A stretch of DNA of 30,582 bases, taken from positions 1 to 30,582 of the forward strand of contig CAKPQG010000026.1 of assembly GCA_934178345.1 (NCBI GenBank), written 5' to 3'. This document shows, in pieces, positions 21,200 to 27,131 of the stretch. The stretch is from an uncultured Dialister sp. GTDB taxonomy: Bacteria; Bacillota; Negativicutes; Veillonellales; Dialisteraceae. A program made the translations under genes and the position numbers. Below the pieces are notes generated by a model. The model was not told the DNA's origin and did not search any database. It saw nothing but the letters and a program-made list of their open reading frames with translations. Within the stretch, counting starts at the first letter, position 1. Every line of letters starts with the position of its first letter.

Positions 21200-22666
21200 A
21201 TGACGATCAAGAAGAGCCTTATCCTGTCGCATGTCTCGATGTGCATCCTGCCATTTCTGATGACGTTCTTTGTACTCATGTCTTCCTTTTTGGGATTGTA
21301 CCTGTACGCGAAGAGCGGGAATCATGTGATGGCGGAGAGTGATTTTCAGTTTCAGGTCATGAGCCAGGTGGTCAGGACTTCGATTTTTCATCATATCCGG
21401 CACACGAAAGAGCCGCTCGATGATCACTGGGTACTGGATATCATGGACCCGATCGATTCGTATGTGGTGCTTTATCGCGACGGGGAAGTCACTCTGCAGT
21501 ATGGGAATGATACATATCAGCAGATGGTAGAGGAGCTCAAGCAGCAGAAGGTGCAGCAGGAGCTGGATGAGGGGGAGGTCAATGGAACGTATAGCGCAAC
21601 GCGGATGGGGCAGTACTCTTTTATGGAGCGCAATAGGATCGCCGGGCATGTGTACCATCTCTACATGCTGTCGCACAAGCCGGTGAATCGGAGCGATGCG
21701 GCGATCGAGGCGGCCTTTCATGCGAGCAATCATTTCATCGTCATCTCGCTTGTGATTTTTATCGGTCTGGTTTCCTATGGGCTGTCGCGGTTCATTGTCC
21801 GGCGGATCCTGGCGCCTTTGAAGGAGCTGGAGCGCGGGGCGCAGGCGGTGCAGCAGGGGAATCTGTCGGTGCGTCTTTCCCATCAGAGAAATGATGAATT
21901 CACGCCGGCTATTTCTGCTTTCAATCTGATGACGGATAAGCTCTCACAGTCGCTTCGCGAGAGGGAAGCGGATGAGGCACGCAGAAAGGAGCTCATCGCC
22001 AGTATTTCTCATGATATCCGGACACCGCTGACGGCGATCCGCGCCTATGTAGAGGGGCTTCTCGACCATGTGGCAGATACGCCGGAAAAAGAGGCGCATT
22101 ATCTGCGTGTGATCGAGAAGAAATCGGAGGTTCTGGAGCGTCTGATCGAGCAGCAGCTGCTTCTGACGAAGATGGATCTGGGGGAGAAGGCGCTTCCGCT
22201 CGTACCGATCGATCTTTCGAAGCTGGTTACGGATTTCGTCGAGGAGAATCGTCTTCTCTGGGAAAAGCAGGGGGCAGATTTCCATATCGACAGCAAAGGG
22301 GCGCACAGGATGGCGGGAAATGCGCTTCTTCTGGAGCGGATCTTGGAGAATCTCATCACGAACAGCATCCGCTATAAAAAGGAAGAGCGGGTGAAGATCG
22401 ACATCAGGGTGGAAAGCAGCGGTGACCGTGTCCTGCTCACTGCCATAGACAATGGGAGCGGCGTAGCGGAGGAGTCGCTTTCCCGTCTCACGGAGGCCTT
22501 CTATCGGACGGACCTCGCGAGAAGCCACACGGACAAGGGCAGCGGGCTCGGGCTTGCCATCGTAAAGCGGGCGGTGACACTCATGTATGGCACGCTGTCT
22601 ATGGATAATCGCATGCCGCACGGACTCTTGGTGCAGATTTCTTTTCCGAAGGAGGAAAAGTCATAA
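21200..22666 (+). CDS. Sensor histidine kinase
   Basis: The 488-residue protein has an N-terminal membrane helix (about 9-36), an extracytoplasmic sensing domain (about 37-176), a second helix (178-200) and a HAMP linker (200-252). The HisKA helix pair has the H-box SISHDIRTPLTAIRAYVEG with phospho-acceptor His271. The ATPase domain carries the N box ENLITNSIRY (383-392), G1 DNGSG (417-421) and G2 GSGLGLAIV (447-455). All catalytic residues are present. The sensor domain resembles no family I know, so the signal is unknown. It is preceded by AAGGAGTTCCT and forms an operon with the response regulator, in the less common kinase-first order. Confidence 0.95.
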   Translation: MTIKKSLILSHVSMCILPFLMTFFVLMSSFLGLYLYAKSGNHVMAESDFQFQVMSQVVRTSIFHHIRHTKEPLDDHWVLDIMDPIDSYVVLYRDGEVTLQYGNDTYQQMVEELKQQKVQQELDEGEVNGTYSATRMGQYSFMERNRIAGHVYHLYMLSHKPVNRSDAAIEAAFHASNHFIVISLVIFIGLVSYGLSRFIVRRILAPLKELERGAQAVQQGNLSVRLSHQRNDEFTPAISAFNLMTDKLSQSLREREADEARRKELIASISHDIRTPLTAIRAYVEGLLDHVADTPEKEAHYLRVIEKKSEVLERLIEQQLLLTKMDLGEKALPLVPIDLSKLVTDFVEENRLLWEKQGADFHIDSKGAHRMAGNALLLERILENLITNSIRYKKEERVKIDIRVESSGDRVLLTAIDNGSGVAEESLSRLTEAFYRTDLARSHTDKGSGLGLAIVKRAVTLMYGTLSMDNRMPHGLLVQISFPKEEKS

Positions 22667-22674
22667 AACGTATA

Positions 22675-23349
22675 TTGATCGTAGAAGATGATGAAGACAT
22701 TGCTTCCATCGAGAAGGATTATCTGGAAGTCAGCGGGTATCAGGTGACGGTGGAAATCAATGGGACAAAGGGGCTGACGGAAGCGCTCTCAGGCGAGTAT
22801 GATCTGATTCTTCTGGATATCATGCTGCCGGGGATGGATGGTTTTCAGATCTGTCGAAAGATTCGAAGCAAGCTCGATATCCCGATCATGATGGTCACGG
22901 CAAAGCGGACGGATATCGATCAGATCCGGGGGCTGGGCTTTGGTGCCGATGATTATATCGAGAAACCCTTCTCCCCCGGCGTGCTGGTCGCAAAAGTGAA
23001 GTCGCAGCTCGCGCAGTATGAACGTCTCAAGGGGAAAAAGAAAGCAGGAGAGCGCATAACTCTGGGGGATATCGTGCTCGAGTCGGATACCCATCGCGTC
23101 TTCGTCCGCGGCGAAGAGAAAACGCTGCCGAATAAGGAATTCAAGCTGCTGGAGTATCTCATGCTTCATCCCGATGTCGTGTACAGCCGTGAAACCCTCT
23201 ACACGCGCATCTGGGAGATGGATTCGCTCGGCAATACGGCGACCGTCCCCGTACATATCAACCGCGTCCGTGAGGCGGTGGAGAAGGATCCGGCGCATCC
23301 GAAGCATATCCTGACCATCTGGGGCGTGGGATATAAGTTTGTGCCATAG
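22675..23349 (+). CDS. OmpR/PhoB-family response regulator
   Basis: The receiver domain has the acidic pair EDDED at the start, the phospho-acceptor Asp in LILLDIMLPGMDGF (residue 48 from the TTG start), MMVTAK, and the conserved Lys in ADDYIEKPF. The C-terminal winged helix has NKEFKLLEYLMLHPDVVYSR and VPVHINRVREAVEKDP with TIWGVGYKFVP. It is the partner of the upstream kinase. The start is uncertain. Bacterial receivers begin KRILIVEDD, and KRI is encoded in frame upstream, but the codon at the natural start (22663) is ATA, seven bases after GGAGG and overlapping the kinase stop. The TTG at 22675 is the first standard start but cuts the first strand. Confidence 0.94.
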   Translation: MIVEDDEDIASIEKDYLEVSGYQVTVEINGTKGLTEALSGEYDLILLDIMLPGMDGFQICRKIRSKLDIPIMMVTAKRTDIDQIRGLGFGADDYIEKPFSPGVLVAKVKSQLAQYERLKGKKKAGERITLGDIVLESDTHRVFVRGEEKTLPNKEFKLLEYLMLHPDVVYSRETLYTRIWEMDSLGNTATVPVHINRVREAVEKDPAHPKHILTIWGVGYKFVP

Positions 23350-23351
23350 CT

Positions 23352-23407
23352 GGTGACTGGTGGCTGGGGACTAGTGACTAGGGATTAGTGACTGGGGATT
23401 GGAAATT
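23352..23407 (+). repeat. Heptamer array after the response regulator stop
   Basis: Eight in-phase 7-base units, starting two bases after the stop codon: GGTGACT, GGTGGCT, GGGGACT, AGTGACT, AGGGATT, AGTGACT, GGGGATT, GGAAATT. On the other strand these are AGTCACC/AATCCCT units, the same family as at 18691. Confidence 0.8.
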
Positions 23408-23457
23408 AGGCGTAGATAGCAGACGTCAGACTACAGATGTTTGAACGCAAATAGGAT

Positions 23458-23499
23458 AAAAGGCCCGTGATTCTTCATCGAGAGAATCACGGGCCTTTT
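23458..23499. terminator. Bidirectional terminator between convergent genes
   Basis: A perfect 17-bp stem, AAAAGGCCCGTGATTCT and its complement, with an 8-base loop. A runs on the left and T runs on the right allow termination from both the response regulator and the AEC genes. Confidence 0.9.
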
Positions 23500-23500
23500 A

Positions 23501-23626
23501 GTCTGAAGTCTGAAGTCTGAAGTCTGAAGTCTGAAGTCTGAAGTCTGAAGTCTGAAGTCTGAAGTCTGAAGTCTAAAGTCTAACGTCTAAAGTCTAATGT
23601 CTAATGTCTAACGTCTAATGTCTAAC
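23501..23626 (+). repeat. Heptamer array GTCTGAA/GTCTAAN, 18 units
   Basis: Ten exact tandem GTCTGAA units (23501-23570) are followed by eight in-phase GTCTAAN units with N as A, C or T. It begins two bases after the bidirectional terminator and ends 22 bases before the AEC stop codon. Confidence 0.95.
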
Positions 23627-23648
23627 GTCACCCGCCAACAACCATTTC

Positions 23649-24626
23649 CTATCCGATCGGGAACAGGACACGTGCCAAGTAGATGACGCCGGTCATGGTG
23701 ATGCAGGAGAGGAAGGTGCTCATCATGACGAGCTCGGTCGCGAAGTCTTCAAAATTGTGAAATTCGACGGCGTAGAGAACGGAGTTGACGGCGCCGGGGA
23801 CGGAGGTCATGATGAGGATGGTCTGCTTCAGGACGGGGGACAGGTGGAGGCCTGCGAGGTCAGAGAGCAGAAGGAGAAGATAGGCCAGAAGCGGAGCGAT
23901 GACGAGGCGGATGGTGCAGCCGGCCCATGCATCGATGTCTCGAAAGACGATGGTACTCCGATGGATCTGGATGCCGAGGGCGAGCATGACGATGGAGACG
24001 AGGGCATTGGCACAGTTTTCAAAGACCGGCCAGAGGAAGACCTGTGTCATGTCGAAGCCGGAGAATTTGATGGTGAAGACGGCGACAAGGGTGTAGATGA
24101 CGGGCATGTGGAAGATGACGGAGATCGCGTCGCGCGGCGTCAGTTTCCCTTTGCCGGCCTGATAAAGGCCGAGCGTATTCAGCGTCATATTCATCTGCAC
24201 GAGGAGGATGGTGGCGCAGGCGCTCGCCTGTGCGAGGTAGGGCGTCTCTCCATCAATGATGTAGGGGGCATTGCCGAAGACGAGAGCGATCAGGGCAATG
24301 CCGATGTTGCCGTTATTGGAGAACATGGTGCCGTTTTTGAGGCACTCGATCTTCCCGACGGGCATCCCGCGGAATTTCCCATACGCCCAGGCGGCGAGCG
24401 CGATGAAGAACATCTGCACGAATGCCATGAGGAAGACGTTCAGGAGCGTCATGTCGATTTCCGCGACGTAGATGCTGTAGAAGATGAAGCTCGGCAGCAC
24501 GATGAAGAAGGTGAGCTTATTAAGCGAGATGACATCGAGATGGTATCTGAGATCAAGCAGGTAGCCGATGGCGACGAAGACCAGAAGCGGCACGATATTA
24601 TCCGAAATGATTTGCAGGAAAGCCAT
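23649..24626 (-). CDS. AEC-family permease (auxin efflux carrier superfamily)
   Basis: A 325-residue protein with about ten helices in the two five-helix halves typical of the AEC family. Recognisable segments are LVFVAIGYLLDLRYHLD at the N-terminus, NGTMFSNNGNIGIALIALVF near residue 100 (the conserved N-N-G-N-G motif) and TSVPGAVNSVLYAVEF in the second half. Bacterial members often export or import organic acids such as malonate or malate; substrate is unknown. The start is set at the ATG at 24626, preceded by AAGGAGG; the frame is open for 18 residues upstream. It follows a second AEC gene by only ten bases, so both are in one operon. Confidence 0.92.
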   Translation of the reverse strand: MAFLQIISDNIVPLLVFVAIGYLLDLRYHLDVISLNKLTFFIVLPSFIFYSIYVAEIDMTLLNVFLMAFVQMFFIALAAWAYGKFRGMPVGKIECLKNGTMFSNNGNIGIALIALVFGNAPYIIDGETPYLAQASACATILLVQMNMTLNTLGLYQAGKGKLTPRDAISVIFHMPVIYTLVAVFTIKFSGFDMTQVFLWPVFENCANALVSIVMLALGIQIHRSTIVFRDIDAWAGCTIRLVIAPLLAYLLLLLSDLAGLHLSPVLKQTILIMTSVPGAVNSVLYAVEFHNFEDFATELVMMSTFLSCITMTGVIYLARVLFPIG

Positions 24627-24636
24627 GTCTGCCTCC

Positions 24637-25605
24637 TTATAGGGAAGCCGGGAAGAGGAGCCGGCAGAGGAAAAGCACAAGGGGAAGGGTGAGGATGGAA
24701 AGCGACATCTGCGTCATCAGAGATTTCCGGAAGAGAGACTTCTGTGCGCTGCCGGCGGTGTTAGCCATGGAGAAATCCATGGCGCAGGGGATAGCGGCGA
24801 AAAGAAGAAGGATTTCTTTTGCCAGATCATCCATCGACGGAAAAAGGGTGAGAAGGCCCAGCGCCAAGAGAGGCGATAGGAGGAGTTTCACCAGCGCGGG
24901 AAGGAGGATGTCTTTGCTGACCGTGAAGCGGTGGCTGCGCTGGATCATGACGCCGGTCGTGACAGCAGTCAGGACGACGAAAGCGCCGGTGAAGTGGTGC
25001 AGTACGGGATAGAGAAAGGTGTCTTTCAGCGAGAGGCCGAAGTGCTGCGCGGCAAAGGCAAGAAGCGCGCCGTAGAGGACGGGGGTCGTAAGTGCGCGAA
25101 GCAGGAGAGACGAGAGGGAAGAGGGCTCCCGGTTCACGATGGCGTGTCCGGCGGTGCGGAGCAGCAGGTGGGAAAATGTCATGAGGAGAGACAGGAGCGC
25201 GAGCGCTTTCGGAAGCTCCGCTGCTTCTCCTGCGGAGGCAAAGGGCAGGTGGGAAAAGGTGAGGTAGGTGAGGACGCCGCCAAGGTAGCAGACGTTCGGA
25301 CAGGAGCTTACGCCGCGGATAGCATGCTGGAGAGAAAGCTCTCCGGAGAGTCCTTTGGAAAGAAGGGCGGACAGCACGAAAAGGAGTGCCGTCAGAAGGA
25401 GCGCGGCGGGAAGCAGGAGGAAATCAGAGGTAGTAAGCGGGACCTGATACAGGCTGAAAAAGACGAAGCAGGGCAGTACCACGCGCGTGATGACGATCTC
25501 GTAGGTCTTGACCTCGATCTTGAATTTGCCCGCTAGAAACCATCCGCCGCCCAGAAAAACGAGGATGGGGAGCACGTCGAACCAGATGATGTAAAGTATA
25601 TCCAT
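24637..25605 (-). CDS. AEC-family permease, second paralogue
   Basis: A 322-residue polytopic membrane protein with weaker but clear similarity to the neighbouring AEC permease: LVFLGGGWFLAGKFKIEVK at the N-terminus, then ITRVVLPCFVFFSL, and in the second half the segment FAAIPCAMDFSMANTAG where the other has TSVPGAVNSVLYAVE. The NNGNIG motif of the first paralogue is replaced here by SSCPNVCYLGGVL, so the substrate site has diverged. Both copies could form a heteromeric or sequential pair, or serve different substrates. It is the upstream gene of the two-gene operon, with AAAGGACT as ribosome-binding site. Confidence 0.88.
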   Translation of the reverse strand: MDILYIIWFDVLPILVFLGGGWFLAGKFKIEVKTYEIVITRVVLPCFVFFSLYQVPLTTSDFLLLPAALLLTALLFVLSALLSKGLSGELSLQHAIRGVSSCPNVCYLGGVLTYLTFSHLPFASAGEAAELPKALALLSLLMTFSHLLLRTAGHAIVNREPSSLSSLLLRALTTPVLYGALLAFAAQHFGLSLKDTFLYPVLHHFTGAFVVLTAVTTGVMIQRSHRFTVSKDILLPALVKLLLSPLLALGLLTLFPSMDDLAKEILLLFAAIPCAMDFSMANTAGSAQKSLFRKSLMTQMSLSILTLPLVLFLCRLLFPASL

Positions 25606-25720
25606 GGGAGTCCTTTCGGAAAAATGAGGAATGAGACTTGAGGAGTGGAGGAGAAGGCTCTGCTATTTTTATGGGGGCTCTCAAGGCTGAAATCTGATTT
25701 GAGCAATTTACCCTGATCCT

Positions 25721-25751
25721 CAGTCCCCAGTCACTAGTCACCAGCTACTAA
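25721..25751 (+). repeat. Short heptamer array between AEC and transglutaminase genes
   Basis: Four in-phase units CAGTCCC, CAGTCAC, TAGTCAC, CAGCTAC, then the start of TAATTTT. Confidence 0.7.
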
Positions 25752-25766
25752 TTTTTATATCCCTAT

Positions 25767-25795
25767 AGTATACAACGGAATGGCGGGCGAATAAA
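25767..25795 (-). promoter_or_regulatory. Possible promoter of the AEC operon
   Basis: On the minus strand TTTATT (25790-25795) and TATACT (25767-25772) are 17 bp apart. The -10 box is good, the -35 box poor. It is about 160 bases before the ATG of the upstream AEC gene, so the leader would contain a heptamer array. Confidence 0.4.
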
Positions 25796-25820
25796 GGGGC
25801 AGGAGGGCGGGCGGTGCGTG

Positions 25821-26348
25821 ATGACAGCGCCCAAGCAACGGGAGGACACGGTTCTTCCCGGTTATAAATATCCGTCCCGGCTGACGGAGCCAACGGATGA
25901 AATGAAAGATTTCCTGGCATCGCTTCCCCTTTCGGGGACGGATCTTGCGAAAGCACTCGCGATCTCGACGGCGGTACACGAGCATTTCACCTACACTCCG
26001 GGGGCGACAGGCGTCTCCACGACGGCGGGGGAAGCCTTCCATCAGGCGAAGGGCATGTGTCAGGACTATGCCCACGTCTTCCTCTCTCTCTGCCGCCTGT
26101 CCGGCATTCCGGCACGCTATGTGAGCGGTCTTCCTGAGGGGGAGGGGGTCAGTCACGCATGGGCGGAGATCTGGGATGACGGCTACTGGCATGGCGTCGA
26201 TCCCACGCGTCATGTGCCGGTCGATGAAGGCTATCTGAAGCTCAGTATGGGCAGAGACTTCACCGACTGTCCGATCGAATCAGGACTTTTCTCCGGCTAT
26301 ACGGACCAGCAGCAGAAGGTCTATATGAAGGTCTGTCAGGAACAGTAA
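25821..26348 (+). CDS. Short transglutaminase-like protein
   Basis: A 175-residue protein consisting almost only of a transglutaminase-like core. The Cys-His-Asp triad can be placed: Cys80 in KGMCQDYAHVFLSLC, His112 in VSHAWAEIWDDGYW and Asp127 in HGVDPTRHVP. IPARYVSGLPEGE is the typical linking segment. Most bacterial homologues have about 100 extra N-terminal residues before this core; here the upstream DNA has an in-frame stop and promoter-like and repeat DNA. It may be a protease or amidase acting in the cytoplasm, since no signal peptide is seen. The start could also be the GTG at 25818. Confidence 0.85.
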   Translation: MTAPKQREDTVLPGYKYPSRLTEPTDEMKDFLASLPLSGTDLAKALAISTAVHEHFTYTPGATGVSTTAGEAFHQAKGMCQDYAHVFLSLCRLSGIPARYVSGLPEGEGVSHAWAEIWDDGYWHGVDPTRHVPVDEGYLKLSMGRDFTDCPIESGLFSGYTDQQQKVYMKVCQEQ

Positions 26349-26397
26349 AAAAGGGGCTGTGAAGAAATGAGGATTCATTTTTTCACAGCCCCTTTTT
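26348..26397 (+). terminator. Terminator after the short transglutaminase gene
   Basis: A 16-bp stem (AAAAAGGGGCTGTGAA with TTCACAGCCCCTTTTT) around an 18-base loop, starting at the last base of the stop codon and ending in a T run. Confidence 0.88.
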
Positions 26398-26412
26398 ACT
26401 TTGCTTTCATTT

Positions 26413-26461
26413 GGTTCAGGGTTCAGGGTTCAAGGTTCAGGGTTCAAGGTTCAGGGGTTAG
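26413..26461 (+). repeat. Heptamer array, GGTTCAG type
   Basis: Seven in-phase units: GGTTCAG twice, GGTTCAA, GGTTCAG, GGTTCAA, GGTTCAG, GGGTTAG. The same unit recurs at the right end of the window. Confidence 0.85.
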
Positions 26462-26463
26462 GT

Positions 26464-26484
26464 GGCGGCTTCGCCGCCTTTTTT
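26464..26484 (+). terminator. Terminator-like hairpin in the repeat spacer
   Basis: GGCGGC-TTC-GCCGCC followed by six T residues. It has terminator form but lies after a stronger terminator, so it may be part of a repeat rather than a functional signal. Confidence 0.4.
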
Positions 26485-26509
26485 AGAAGATGGTATTCTC
26501 GTATCGCAG

Positions 26510-26543
26510 CCTTCCCCTCTAGGGGAAGGTGCCCCGCAGGGGC
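26510..26543. repeat. Double palindrome in the spacer
   Basis: Two adjacent hairpins: CCTTCCCCT-CT-AGGGGAAGG and GCCCC-GCA-GGGGC. Similar strings are known as intergenic repeats in gut Firmicutes. No gene lies within 26349-27131. Confidence 0.6.
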
Positions 26544-26721
26544 GGATAGGGTGACTATGGCATGAAAGACAGCTGGGATAAGATTTCCCGGTCACTCCTA
26601 TGAGAGTTGCACGTCCCCCGCGGCAGATTGAATGCGAAAATGAGATGATCGTTATTTCACATCGCCTTTTTTACTGTTCCTGGGGCGTGCTGCCCCTTGA
26701 TGGCGGATGAAAGCCTTGCTT

Positions 26722-26738
26722 GAATGAGAAATGAGAAA
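26722..26738 (+). repeat. Short GAATGAG heptamer fragment with degraded composite repeat
   Basis: GAATGAG, AAATGAG and a partial unit, followed by GGTGGTGCGGTG. Around 26838 the matching ATGCGCCGCGGAGG is found, so the composite repeat seems to be interrupted by about 90 bases containing CATCCGACATTTC and CTCAGGATGACG. Confidence 0.5.
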
Positions 26739-26857
26739 TGGTGGTGCGGTGCCAGATCCTTCGACTCAGTTCTCACTGTTCTGCCTTTACATTTTCGAAC
26801 ATCCGACATTTCACTCCGCTCAGGATGACGAAATGCGCCGCGGAGGTTTGAAAACTA

Positions 26858-27018
26858 GGGAAACGCTGATTCAATCGCAGAGTCAGATTTTACAAGAATT
26901 TTTATACATGACTTCGTCATAGCCTTCCTTAAATAGCTCGCTATTCGCGTCAGGCTATTTCTCGTCATGTATAAAAAGTCAAGAGTAAAATCTGACAACG
27001 ATTGAATCAGTGTTTCCC
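26858..27018 (+). repeat. 159-bp imperfect palindrome, copy 2 (MITE-like)
   Basis: Same length and order as copy 1 (15931-16089), here with GGGAAAC and GTTTCCC ends. It differs from copy 1 at about a dozen positions. In several paired positions both sides change together: ATTCAATCG with CGATTGAAT (copy 1: AAA with TTT), ACATGAC with GTCATGT, and ATAGCC with GGCTAT. It contains no gene. It sits in a gene-free spacer between a transglutaminase terminator and a heptamer array. Confidence 0.85.
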
Positions 27019-27041
27019 TGACGGTTTTCTCGTATCGCAAA

Positions 27042-27107
27042 CCTAATCCCTAGCTACTCATCCCCAGCTACTCATTCCTAGTCACTAGTCACCAGTCACT
27101 AGTCACT
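27042..27107 (+). repeat. Heptamer array next to the TgpA-like gene
   Basis: Nine in-phase units from CCTAATC and CCTAGCT through ACTCATC, CCCAGCT and CCTAGTC to ACTAGTC and ACCAGTC. Further CTAATCC-like pieces run on irregularly to about 27130, just before the stop codon (27132) of the next gene. Confidence 0.8.
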
Positions 27108-27131
27108 CCTAATCCAATCCCTAATCCCCTA

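Noticed and set aside
23501..23626. Possible CRISPR array
   Set aside because: Units are 7 bases with no spacers; CRISPR repeats are 20-50 bases with unique spacers.
23757..24692. Open frame of 311 codons opposite the AEC genes
   Set aside because: The product is an unusual Asp/Glu/His/Gly-rich string typical of the complement of membrane-protein codons; the minus strand has a clear permease.
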